A stretch of 64,000 bases of DNA from SpSt-398 sp041752235 (GTDB lineage: Bacteria > Bacteroidota > Bacteroidia > Chitinophagales > Chitinophagaceae), in NCBI GenBank assembly GCA_041752235.1, contig JBGSHM010000019.1:61010-125009 (forward strand), written 5' to 3'. Shown piece by piece: positions 56,096-64,000 of this stretch. How positions within the stretch are numbered: position 1 is the first letter of the stretch; every line of letters begins with the position of its first letter. Under the pieces are notes generated by a model, which worked only from the letters and a program-made list of their open reading frames with translations, searched no databases and was not told the origin of the DNA. Position numbers and translations under genes: made by a program.

Positions 56096-57445
56096 GTGTT
56101 TGATCAAATAATCCCTAAACACCTCATAAACAGGTTCCAGTAAATCGGCTTGCTTTTCTTTATCAGCCAGGGCCTTAATAGAATCCGGCCAGGGGATTGT
56201 TTTCTTAATCGCCTTTTCAACTTCATCGGGAAATTTTACCGGGTGGGCTGTTTCTAAAAAGACACCAGGATATGTGGAAAATGAAGGATGGGTTGGATTG
56301 AAATTCTGACTCAAAGTTGACCCAATTTTACCATGCTCCCGACAGTATGCTTCCAGGGCGAGGAATCCTACAGCCCCGTGTGGATCCGCCATATATCCAT
56401 ATTCCTGATTCAATCTTTCCATGGCTTCCCGGGTTTGATCGTCGGTAAACCGGTAACTACTTAATATATCTTTTAACGGCTCAGTTTCCTGATCAAATAA
56501 TTCCATGATCCGGATAAAATTGCTTGGATCACCTACATCCATTGCATTTGAAATAGTGGCCACCGCCTTTTTAGGTTGATAGGCTCCCTCCTGGAGAAAA
56601 CGCGTGACCACATCATTCTCATTGCAGGCCGCAATAAAATGCTTTACAGGCAGGCCTGATTGATGGGCCAAGATGCCTGCACATATATTTCCAAAGTTCC
56701 CACTGGGAACTGAAACAATAGGAGGTGTATCTTTCTTTGTCCATTGCCTCCACAGACTGAAATAATAAAATTGTTGGGGAAGCCAGCGTGCGACATTGAT
56801 CGAATTAGCTGAAGTAAGAAACAGGCTTTTTTTCAACTCGGTATCGGCAAAGGCTTTTTTTACGAGTGCCTGACAATCATCAAAATTTCCGTTCACTTCC
56901 AAAGCCCTTATGTTCTTTCCGAGGGTGGTCAATTGTTTTTCCTGGACCGGACTTACTTTCCCCGAAGGATAAAGGATCACTACCTCAACACCGGGTACTT
57001 CAAAAAACCCATCTGCCACCGCGCCTCCGGTATCACCCGATGTGGCCACCAAAACAGTTACCTTCTCCGATTTTTCTTTGGAGAAATAGCCAAGACAACG
57101 GCTCATGAACCTGGCGCCAACATCTTTAAATGCCAATGTAGGTCCATGAAAAAGTTCCAGGGTATAAATATCCTCACTTAGTTTAACCAGAGGCAGGGGG
57201 AAAGAAAGGGTCTCTTCTACGATCCGATAAAGTTCAGCGTCGGGAATACTTTCTCCGGCATAGGGACGGATCACCTGAAAGGCGATCTCGATGTCGGATT
57301 TTTTTTCGATGGTGGCAAAAAAATCCTTTTCAAAAACAGGAATATGTTCTGGAAAATACAACCCCTTATCCGGCGCTTGACCGGCAATGGTGGCCTCGCG
57401 AAAGGATACGGGAGTGGACTTTTTATTTAAACTATAAAATTGCAT
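56090..57445 (-). CDS. thrC: threonine synthase
   Basis: 451 residues. PLP-dependent fold type II enzyme: ELFHGPTLAFKDVGARFMSRCL (~98-118) contains the PLP-binding Lys, followed by VLVATSGDTGGAVADGFF (~130-147) and SVPSGNFGNICAGILA (~240). It converts O-phosphohomoserine to threonine. It is the last gene of thrA-thrB-thrC, beginning 25 nt after thrB. The Bacteroidota/proteobacterial class 1 form of about 430-450 residues fits. Confidence 0.96.
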   Translation of the reverse strand: MQFYSLNKKSTPVSFREATIAGQAPDKGLYFPEHIPVFEKDFFATIEKKSDIEIAFQVIRPYAGESIPDAELYRIVEETLSFPLPLVKLSEDIYTLELFHGPTLAFKDVGARFMSRCLGYFSKEKSEKVTVLVATSGDTGGAVADGFFEVPGVEVVILYPSGKVSPVQEKQLTTLGKNIRALEVNGNFDDCQALVKKAFADTELKKSLFLTSANSINVARWLPQQFYYFSLWRQWTKKDTPPIVSVPSGNFGNICAGILAHQSGLPVKHFIAACNENDVVTRFLQEGAYQPKKAVATISNAMDVGDPSNFIRIMELFDQETEPLKDILSSYRFTDDQTREAMERLNQEYGYMADPHGAVGFLALEAYCREHGKIGSTLSQNFNPTHPSFSTYPGVFLETAHPVKFPDEVEKAIKKTIPWPDSIKALADKEKQADLLEPVYEVFRDYLIKHS

Positions 57446-57470
57446 AAGGCATTCTCTTTAAAAATAAAAT

Positions 57471-58394
57471 CTAATCAACGAAACGAACTCCTTCCATATT
57501 GATCCTTGTTACATATATCCGGTGGTCCAATCCCAATTGCTGATACACCGACTTCATTTCACCGGCTACCTGATGGGCAGTATTCTCTTCCTGGCACAAC
57601 ATAAATAGCGATGGCCCTGATCCGGAGATACCTCCCCCAAGTGCCCCTGCTTCTTTGCTTCTTTTTTTCACCTCATCAAAACCCGGAATCAGGATACTGC
57701 GAATAGGTTCTACAACTACATCCTCCAGTGAGCGGCCAATGAGGGCATAATCGGATTGCAGTAACCCGGTAACCAGTCCGGCGATATTGCCCCACTGTCG
57801 GATGGCATTCTTTAATTGTACTTCCTTTCGCAATATCTGGCGTGCATCGGATGTTTTCACTTCGATCTGAGGATGCACTACTGCTACATACAGGGGTGGA
57901 GCAGAAAGGGGAACGATATCCAATGGAAAGATGGACCGTATCAGGGTAACACCTCCATAGATTGCCGGTGTGATATTATCAGCATGTTTTACGCCACTCG
58001 CCAGCTTTTCACCATGCATAGCAAAACGCACGAGGTCATGTTTGGTAAAAGGTTCACCCAATAATTTATTCGCAGCTACCACGGCACCTGCTGAACTTGC
58101 AGCACTCGAACCCAAACCGCTTCCTGGCATGATGTGTTTATGAACAATCAGGTCAAATCCAACCGATTTTTGGTATTCATCCATCAAAGCCTGCAAGGCG
58201 GCACCAGATACATTGCGTGATGCTTCTTCAGGTAATCCATATCCGTCAGTATGACTGATTCGTATCCCCGGCTCCTCCGACAGCGACATCGTGATCTCAT
58301 CATAAGGCTCCTCCAGGGCTAATCCCAGTATATCAAAACCGCAGACCAGGTTGGCTATGGTGGCTGGGGCGTGTATTTTTATAGTGTTTATCAT
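57471..58394 (-). CDS. thrB: homoserine kinase
   Basis: 307 residues. GHMP kinase: IHAPATIANLVCGFDILGLAL (~8-28), the ATP loop IMPGSGLGSSAASSAGAVVA (~88-107) and the C-terminal GALGGGISGSGPSLFML (~250-266). It phosphorylates homoserine for thrC. The 160-bp gap to thrA contains two heptanucleotide arrays able to form a hairpin in the mRNA. The start ATG 58394 follows AATAATAAATAACA, with no SD. Confidence 0.96.
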   Translation of the reverse strand: MINTIKIHAPATIANLVCGFDILGLALEEPYDEITMSLSEEPGIRISHTDGYGLPEEASRNVSGAALQALMDEYQKSVGFDLIVHKHIMPGSGLGSSAASSAGAVVAANKLLGEPFTKHDLVRFAMHGEKLASGVKHADNITPAIYGGVTLIRSIFPLDIVPLSAPPLYVAVVHPQIEVKTSDARQILRKEVQLKNAIRQWGNIAGLVTGLLQSDYALIGRSLEDVVVEPIRSILIPGFDEVKKRSKEAGALGGGISGSGPSLFMLCQEENTAHQVAGEMKSVYQQLGLDHRIYVTRINMEGVRFVD

Positions 58395-58408
58395 TGTTAT
58401 TTATTATT

Positions 58409-58464
<56 letters not shown>

Positions 58465-58496
58465 CTAAATCCTATAACTTACGTCGCCAAATATAT

Positions 58497-58559
58497 ATTC
58501 ACCATTCACCATTCACCATTCACCATTCACCATTCACGCCTCACGCCTCACGCCTCACA
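58497..58559. repeat. heptanucleotide tandem array (ATTCACC)5 and (CCTCACG)3-like
   Basis: Five ATTCACC units, one ATTCACG, then CCTCACG, CCTCACG and CCTCACA. The last unit contains the stop codon of thrA (58555-58557), so the array touches the coding region. Confidence 0.95.
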
Positions 58560-60999
58560 TCCTCGCCGCCCGCATCACATCTGCAAACACCCCCGAAGCG
58601 GTTACTTCTGCACCAGCGCCTGCACCTTTGATCACCATGGGTTGTTCCCGGTACCGGTCGGTATAAAATAGGACCACATTATCTTTTCCATACAGGTGGT
58701 AGAGGTCATGTTGAGGATCGATATGCTGCAGACCGACTTCGGCCTTACCATTTTCATATTTAGCGACAAATTTCAATTTCATTCCTTTGGCTGCGGCTTC
58801 TTCATAGAGCTTTTTAAAATGGCTTTCTTCGTTAGCCATTTCGCGATAGAAATCCGCAACGGTGCCCTGCATACAAGTAGCTGGCATAAAGGACCGGTTG
58901 ACGATCTGCTCCATTTCCAATGGCTGTCCTGACTCCCGGGCGAGGATCATGATCTTTCGCATCACATCCGTACCACCAAGATCGAGGCGCGGGTCGGGTT
59001 CGGTGTACCCTTCCTCCTGAGCCTGTTTTACAACGTCGGCAAAAGGCCGGGTGGCATTGTAATTATTAAAAACAAAATTGAGTGTTCCACTCAAAACGGC
59101 TTCCATGCGGTTGACCTTATCCCCACTCCGGAGCAGATCATTCAAGGTGCCGATCACGGGCAATCCCGCTCCCACATTGGTTTCAAATAAAAAGGAAGCA
59201 TTGTATTCCCGGGCCAGGTCCTTCAATTTTCGATAATGGGAATAGACAGAAGAACAGGCGATCTTGTTGCAGGCTACTACGGAAATACTCTTTTCCAATA
59301 ACTGCTGGTACACTCCCGCTACTGCATCACTGGCCGTTACATCTACAAAGACTGAATTTCGCAGGTTGCGAAGGATGATCGCATGTACAAAATCATCAAT
59401 TCCTCCTTTCTCCCCTTTTTCGAGTGTTTCCTTCCATTTGCCCGGATCTACGCCTTCCTCCGAAAAAACAAACTGTTTGCTGTTTGCCAGACCGACGATC
59501 CTTACCTGTAGCCGTAGTTGCTCAGACAGGAATTGACGCTGCTGGTCCAATTGCATCAGTAATTTACTCCCCACATTCCCCACCCCGCATATAAAGAGAT
59601 TCACTTGTTTGTTCACCTTCTCAAAAAATTCTTCATGCAACACGTTGATCGCTTTGCGAACATCCTGAGTAGATACAACCGCGGATATATTTTTTTCGGA
59701 AGAACCCTGGGCAATGGCCCGCACATTCACCCCATTGCGACCCATGACACCAAACATCTTTCCGCTGATTCCGGTATGACTCTTCATTTGTTCACCCACC
59801 AGGGCTACGATGGACAGATCCATTTCCACCACCAGAGGATCTACTTTCTTAAAGGCAATCTCGGCGGCAAAAGCGGTATCCACCGCGGTACGTGCCAATT
59901 CAGCATTAGCCGCATCCACGCCGACACAGATGGAATGTTCGGAAGAACCCTGCGTGATCAGAATGACATTGACCCCAGCACCGGAAAGCGCTTCAAACAA
60001 TCGCTTGGCAAATCCCGGCACACCGATCATGCCACTACCTTCCAGGCTCAGTAACGCAATATGATTGATGCTGGATATACCCCGGATCATACTCCCATTC
60101 TTTTCCGGTTCATCACTGATCATTGTTCCCGGGTCATTGGGAGAAAATGTATTCTTGATGCGGATCGGGATCTTTTTGGCCAATACCGGTTGAATCGTAG
60201 GTGGATAGATCACCTTCGCACCAAAATGAGAGAGTTCCATGGCCTCATGATACGAGATCGAAGGAATGATACGGGCATTGGGTACCCATCGGGGATCGGC
60301 GGTCATCATGCCTGACACATCGGTCCATATATCCAGCAAAGAAGCTCCTGCTGCAGCGGCCAGCAATGCCGCGGTATAATCCGAACCACCCCGTCCAAGC
60401 GTAGTGGTCACTCCCTGCTCATTTCTGGCAATAAACCCGGGGAAAATAACCAACCGGGAGGAGGATTCCTTTTGGTAGCCCTGGATCTTTTCATTGGTCA
60501 AGCGCATATCCACAGCTGCCTGTCCAAACCGGGAGTCGGTAAGAATCAGTTCCCGGGTATCCTTCCAGGCACAATCCATTCCATGCGCTTTAAAAGCAGC
60601 GGCGATGATCACGGAAGAAAGAAGTTCGCCATAACTGAGTAATTTATCATAACTCCTGGCCGTCATTTCGCCCAATAGAAAAATACCACTGCAAATGTCT
60701 TCGATCTCGTTGCATAATGTCTTAACCTGTGATAGCACACCACTTTGCGCCTGGAGAGGCAATAATTCCTTTACCGCCTCTAGGTGTCTTTTCTCCATTT
60801 GCCCGAGATATTCCTTATACTCTTCTTCTCCAGTCGCGGCGAGCTGACCACTTTTCAGTAAGAGATCCGTGGTGCCACCAAATGCGGAGACCACCACCCA
60901 TAATTGATCTTGCTTTACCCTTTCTTCCAGAATCGAACTGATCTGCCTGATGGCCGACACCGAACCAACCGATGTACCGCCAAACTTTAAAACCTGCAT
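58555..60999 (-). CDS. thrA: bifunctional aspartate kinase / homoserine dehydrogenase I
   Basis: 814 residues, the usual ThrA size. The aspartokinase domain (~1-295) begins MQVLKFGGTSVGSVSAIRQI and has TTLGRGGSDYTAALLAAAAG (~205-225). Tandem ACT regulatory domains (~310-455; SLEGSGMIGVPGFAKRLFEA, LVGEQMKSHTGISGKMFGVM) follow. The homoserine dehydrogenase part (~465-814) shows LFICGVGNVGSKLLMQL, the GTLNFVFNNY signature (~640) and EDPRLDLGGTDVMRK-type sequence (TEPDPRLDLGGTDVMRKI). It catalyses the first and third steps to threonine, with feedback by threonine known in the family. A leader peptide rich in Thr codons precedes it. Confidence 0.97.
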   Translation of the reverse strand: MQVLKFGGTSVGSVSAIRQISSILEERVKQDQLWVVVSAFGGTTDLLLKSGQLAATGEEEYKEYLGQMEKRHLEAVKELLPLQAQSGVLSQVKTLCNEIEDICSGIFLLGEMTARSYDKLLSYGELLSSVIIAAAFKAHGMDCAWKDTRELILTDSRFGQAAVDMRLTNEKIQGYQKESSSRLVIFPGFIARNEQGVTTTLGRGGSDYTAALLAAAAGASLLDIWTDVSGMMTADPRWVPNARIIPSISYHEAMELSHFGAKVIYPPTIQPVLAKKIPIRIKNTFSPNDPGTMISDEPEKNGSMIRGISSINHIALLSLEGSGMIGVPGFAKRLFEALSGAGVNVILITQGSSEHSICVGVDAANAELARTAVDTAFAAEIAFKKVDPLVVEMDLSIVALVGEQMKSHTGISGKMFGVMGRNGVNVRAIAQGSSEKNISAVVSTQDVRKAINVLHEEFFEKVNKQVNLFICGVGNVGSKLLMQLDQQRQFLSEQLRLQVRIVGLANSKQFVFSEEGVDPGKWKETLEKGEKGGIDDFVHAIILRNLRNSVFVDVTASDAVAGVYQQLLEKSISVVACNKIACSSVYSHYRKLKDLAREYNASFLFETNVGAGLPVIGTLNDLLRSGDKVNRMEAVLSGTLNFVFNNYNATRPFADVVKQAQEEGYTEPDPRLDLGGTDVMRKIMILARESGQPLEMEQIVNRSFMPATCMQGTVADFYREMANEESHFKKLYEEAAAKGMKLKFVAKYENGKAEVGLQHIDPQHDLYHLYGKDNVVLFYTDRYREQPMVIKGAGAGAEVTASGVFADVMRAARM

Positions 61000-61084
61000 A
61001 TAGAATTTGATTAAATAAAATAAATGTGATTGCCTCCCTTTGGAACTAACAGCCTATGCCCATGAATTGATATGAATAAATACA

Positions 61085-61100
61085 ATCCGCTTTAGCGGAT
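61085..61100 (-). terminator. attenuator hairpin overlapping the end of the thr leader peptide
   Basis: Perfect palindrome ATCCGCTAAAGCGGAT on the minus strand, extendable through a two-base bulge to ACAA/TTGT. It contains the last sense codons (ATC CGC) and TAA stop of the leader peptide and begins immediately after the six Thr codons. It is followed by TGTATTTATTC, only a weak T-tract. A ribosome stalled on the Thr codons would cover its 5' arm. Termination efficiency cannot be judged from sequence. Confidence 0.6.
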
Positions 61101-61178
61101 CGTTGTGGTGGTAGTAGTAATAATGGAAATGCCGGAGGGAGCCGGAACAGGAGGCCTGTATGTACATTTATTATCCAT
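61092..61178 (-). CDS. thrL: threonine operon leader peptide (thrL-like)
   Basis: A 28-codon frame, start ATG 61178, stop TAA 61092-61094: MDNKCTYRPPVPAPSG then ISIITTTTTTIR. Codons 21-26 are ACT ACT ACC ACC ACA ACG, six Thr in a row, with Ile at 17, 19, 20 and 27. This mirrors enterobacterial thrL, whose Thr/Ile codons sense charged tRNA. It lies 92 bp upstream of thrA on the same strand, behind a promoter-like TTG-N19-TATCTTCG, and its end is built into a perfect hairpin. The gap 61000-61363 otherwise holds no gene. Whether ribosome stalling prevents termination or frees another structure is inference. Confidence 0.82.
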   Translation of the reverse strand: MDNKCTYRPPVPAPSGISIITTTTTTIR

Positions 61179-61193
61179 TATCTTGAAGTGAAC

Positions 61194-61223
61194 CGAAGAT
61201 ACTATCCACACCCCAATCAGCAA
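61194..61223 (-). promoter_or_regulatory. promoter-like -33/-7 pair of the thr operon
   Basis: Minus strand: TTG (61223-61221), 19 nt, TATCTTCG (61201-61194), one mismatch from TAnnTTTG. It is 15 nt before the leader peptide ATG. This is the expected Bacteroidota spacing. Confidence 0.55.
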
Positions 61224-61363
61224 GGAAATACCACAATTAATTTCATAAAATTATAAGAACGAATGTTAGTGGAGCAGTGGAGGCGCGGCTATCCCCTGCT
61301 TTTTTTGTATTTTCACTTCCCCGATTGCCTGTCTATTTCCTATTATTTTCTGTCAACTTATTT

Positions 61364-63940
61364 ATGGACCATCAGTCAACCACAGCGCTCCAGCATTTCA
61401 GAAACCAGGTGGGCATCAAGTTCCAACTGTACAATAGCCTGTTTACTTCTCTCCCCTTTCACCGGATTGAGAAGACGGGTATCCTTTTATCCCTGTTGCT
61501 TTCGAATTGTGAAGATGGGTATAAGAAAGGGCAGAGCCCGGAAGAGATCATTGAAGATTTCTTTAAAAAACACACACATTTTTCAACGGAAGAAGAAAAG
61601 CTTGACCTGCTGTTTCGCTTTGTACAATATGCCGAAAGACAGGTTGTACTTTTTGATGCGCTCGAGGATTCAGCTTTTCGTGAGGTAAATGATATGGGTG
61701 GCGCAGGTACGCTCAAAAATTTGTATGCCGAAATGGAGGACAATGGTACAGAGCGCGAGATGGTGGAAAAACTAAAAGAGTTCTCTGTCCGGTTGGTGTT
61801 GACCGCACATCCCACGCAATTCTATCCTGGAAGTGTTTTGGCCATCATCAATGACCTGGCCAAGGCGCTCACCGAGAACAATACCAGCCAGATCAATATG
61901 TACCTCCAGCAATTGGGGAAGACGCCTTTTTTCAAGAAGCAAAAACCCACTCCGTTTGACGAAGCTGTTAGCCTGATCTGGTACCTGGAGAATGTATTTT
62001 ATGCCGCGGTGGGAAGGATCAGCAATTTTCTGCATAAGGAATTTCCGGAGGCCCTTCAGGATGGAAACCCGGTTATCCGGATGGGATTCTGGCCCGGGGG
62101 CGACAGAGATGGCAATCCATTTGTCACAGCCGATACAACGCTTCGCGTGGCCGAAGCCCTCAGAGGCTCGATCATTAAATGTTATTATCTGGAAGTCAGG
62201 CGTATCCGCCGGCGACTCACCTTTGATGGGGTGGAAAATCGTCTGGCCGAACTGGAAAAAGCCCTGTACAATAATATTTTCATCCCCGGGCAGCGCACCG
62301 ATATCACCCGGGATGATATTCTCTTTACCCTTGAGGAATTGAGACAAACCATTATTTATAAGCACAATGGTTTGTTCCTCCATTTACTCGAAAGCCTCAT
62401 TCACAAAGTGAAGGTGTTTGGTTTGCACTTTGCCTCCCTGGATGTACGACAGGACAGCCGTGTGCATGGACAGATACTCGAAGGGCTTACCCGTATCAAA
62501 GGCGTATTGGACGAAGGCTATACCCAACTAACCGAGAAAGAGAAGATCGAGTGCTTGTTAAGGGTAGGCTCCCTGCCTGAAGGTGCCGCATTAGAGGACC
62601 CATTGGAAAAGGATACCCTGGAGACCATGCGTGTCATACGCTCTGTACAACAATTCAATGGTGAAGAGGGCTGTAACCGGTATATCATCAGCCAATGTAA
62701 CAGCGCGTTGAATGTATTTGAAGTAATGGGATTGTTTCAGATCGCCGGATGGGAAAAGGAGAAACTGAATATTGATATCATTCCCTTGTTTGAAACCATT
62801 GATGACCTTCGTCACGCGGGTCAGGTGATGACTGAATTATACGGACATCCCGTATATCGCGAGCATCTCCGCCGCCGGCGCAATAAGCAGACCATCATGT
62901 TGGGCTTTTCCGATGGCACCAAAGACGGAGGCTACCTGATGGCCAATTGGAGCATCTTTAAAGCCAAGGAAAACCTCACCCGAATCTCTACTGAGTTTGG
63001 GATCGATGTGTTGTTCTTTGACGGACGAGGTGGTCCTCCTGCCAGGGGCGGTGGTAAGACCCATCGCTTTTATTCTTCGATGGGAACGGATATCTCTAAC
63101 AAAGAGATCCAGCTCACCGTCCAGGGGCAGACCGTCAGTTCCAATTTCGGGATCATTGACTCGGCTCAATACAATATGGAGAAGCTGATCCATGCCGGTG
63201 TCACCAGTGAAGTATTTACTAAAAAGGAGCAGACCTTTAGGCCGGATGAAGACGACCTGATGCAGCAATTATCCGAAGTCAGTTATGCGGCCTATTCTGC
63301 ATTAAAAGGTCATCCTTATTTCCTGGACTACTTGTCCCATGCCAGTCCATTACGATTTTATAGTGAAACAAATATCGGGAGCCGACCGGCTAAACGCGGG
63401 GCTTCGTCGAGGCTGGAGTTAAAAGATCTTCGGGCGATTCCCTTTGTAGGTTCCTGGAGTCAGTTAAAACAGAATGTGACCGGTTATTATGGGGTGGGAT
63501 CGGCCTTGCAGGAAATGGACAAGCGCGGGCATATACCCGCCTTGAAAAAACTCTATCGGGAATCCCGGTTTTTCAAAACCCTGTTGGATAATTGCGAGAT
63601 GTCGATGATGAAATGCTTTTTCCCCTTGACCAGTTTTTTACGTAGCCATCCGAAGTATGGGGAGATATGGGAAATGATCCACCGTGAATATGAATTGTCC
63701 CGTCAATACTTGCATATACTCTCCGGGCAGGAACCCATGTCCGATTTTCCGGTGGATAAATTATCGATCCAAATGCGTGAGCGGATCGTCCTGCCCTTGC
63801 TGACGATCCAGCAATTTGCCATCACCAAGGTTCGTAAAATGGAAGAGTCATTGGTGGACGCCCCGATCAAGCAAACGTTGGGGAAATTGGTTATGCGTTG
63901 TTCGTTTGGGATTATTAATGCCGGGCGGAATTCCGCTTAA
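61364..63940 (+). CDS. ppc: phosphoenolpyruvate carboxylase
   Basis: 858 residues from ATG 61364; a GTG 87 bases upstream would add a hydrophobic stretch not found in the family. Key motifs: VLTAHPTQF (~147; catalytic His), GFWPGGDRDGNPFV (~244-257), MLGFSDGTKDGGYLMANW (~541-558), FFDGRGGPPARGGG (~580-593) and a RPAKRG segment (~700). The C-terminus ends INAGRNSA instead of the common MRNTG. It carboxylates PEP to oxaloacetate, replenishing the TCA cycle and supplying aspartate for the neighbouring threonine operon, from which it is divergent. Confidence 0.95.
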   Translation: MDHQSTTALQHFRNQVGIKFQLYNSLFTSLPFHRIEKTGILLSLLLSNCEDGYKKGQSPEEIIEDFFKKHTHFSTEEEKLDLLFRFVQYAERQVVLFDALEDSAFREVNDMGGAGTLKNLYAEMEDNGTEREMVEKLKEFSVRLVLTAHPTQFYPGSVLAIINDLAKALTENNTSQINMYLQQLGKTPFFKKQKPTPFDEAVSLIWYLENVFYAAVGRISNFLHKEFPEALQDGNPVIRMGFWPGGDRDGNPFVTADTTLRVAEALRGSIIKCYYLEVRRIRRRLTFDGVENRLAELEKALYNNIFIPGQRTDITRDDILFTLEELRQTIIYKHNGLFLHLLESLIHKVKVFGLHFASLDVRQDSRVHGQILEGLTRIKGVLDEGYTQLTEKEKIECLLRVGSLPEGAALEDPLEKDTLETMRVIRSVQQFNGEEGCNRYIISQCNSALNVFEVMGLFQIAGWEKEKLNIDIIPLFETIDDLRHAGQVMTELYGHPVYREHLRRRRNKQTIMLGFSDGTKDGGYLMANWSIFKAKENLTRISTEFGIDVLFFDGRGGPPARGGGKTHRFYSSMGTDISNKEIQLTVQGQTVSSNFGIIDSAQYNMEKLIHAGVTSEVFTKKEQTFRPDEDDLMQQLSEVSYAAYSALKGHPYFLDYLSHASPLRFYSETNIGSRPAKRGASSRLELKDLRAIPFVGSWSQLKQNVTGYYGVGSALQEMDKRGHIPALKKLYRESRFFKTLLDNCEMSMMKCFFPLTSFLRSHPKYGEIWEMIHREYELSRQYLHILSGQEPMSDFPVDKLSIQMRERIVLPLLTIQQFAITKVRKMEESLVDAPIKQTLGKLVMRCSFGIINAGRNSA

Positions 63941-63949
63941 TTAAAATTT

Positions 63950-64000
63950 ACCGCAAAGGCGCTAAGACGCCAAAGAACGCGAAGACGCTGGCTGTGGGGG
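63950..64000. repeat. intergenic CGC-rich repeat, cut by window end
   Basis: ACCGCAAAGGCGCTAAGACG and following bases repeat a CGC-N(3-5)-AAG unit (GGCGC, AGACGC, AACGCGAAGACGC). It is related to the element at 12661-12735 (ACCGCGAGGACACAAAGACG). It probably continues past the window. Confidence 0.6.

Noticed and set aside
61277..61363. N-terminal extension of phosphoenolpyruvate carboxylase from a GTG
   Set aside because: It would add a hydrophobic stretch foreign to the family; ATG 61364 matches the normal N-terminus.

Overview
The window comes from a Bacteroidota genome, most likely Chitinophagales/Chitinophagaceae-like. The reasons are TAnnTTTG promoter elements, few Shine-Dalgarno sites, many lipoproteins with a ...SC(K)K lipobox, a type IX secretion (T9SS) C-terminal sorting domain, a TonB-dependent receptor, a TamB-type giant, an N-terminally divergent DnaE next to DinB, and a sugar transferase/Wza/Wzc capsule locus. 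No plasmid, phage or insertion sequence is visible. All reading frames look intact except the first gene, which is cut by the window edge.

Layout. (1) 1-14 kb: an OmpA/PorE-like cell-wall protein, an ABC-F ATPase with one degenerate nucleotide site, a PhoX-like T9SS cargo, a GNAT enzyme, TamB, tsaD, trmN6 and a saccharopine-dehydrogenase-like enzyme. (2) 14-20.6 kb: envelope proteins: a lipoprotein, a membrane-anchored TPR-CHAT protease, two small lipoproteins, and an ECF sigma factor with its membrane anti-sigma protein. (3) 20.6-27.5 kb: hscB, tRNA-Leu(CAA), a mutagenic repair operon (dnaE2-like and dinB) behind twin dyad operators, a higBA toxin-antitoxin pair and an SRAP (YedK/HMCES) protein. 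(4) 27.5-54.4 kb: a dispersed exopolysaccharide region (sugar transferase, beta-helix protein, glycosyltransferases, Wza/Wzc/Wzx, a GT-C-like membrane protein, WlbA/WlbB-like sugar enzymes, deacetylase, FemAB, DUF354, DUF1800). It is interrupted by a TonB receptor with a lipoprotein partner and an S41 peptidase. (5) 54.4-64 kb: galactokinase, a mini-retropepsin, the threonine operon thrA-thrB-thrC, and phosphoenolpyruvate carboxylase, which supplies the oxaloacetate from which aspartate and threonine derive.

The strongest discovery is in the gene-poor stretch 61000-61363. Upstream of thrA on the minus strand lies a 28-codon leader peptide ending Ile-Ile-Thr6-Ile-Arg-stop. It is fused to a perfect hairpin and preceded by a promoter-like TTG-N19-TAtcTTcG. 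It looks like an independently built analogue of the enterobacterial thrL attenuator. The same operon carries two heptanucleotide arrays between thrA and thrB that can fold, on the mRNA strand only, into a long G.U-containing hairpin.

Other regulatory signals are the two TACTAA-N5-TTAGTA dyads at dnaE2, a shared A/T-rich leader in three exported-protein genes, TTAAC repeats phased at 11 bp in front of five surface-related units, and three genes in which TAnnTTTG sits exactly 4 nt before ATG, implying leaderless mRNAs.
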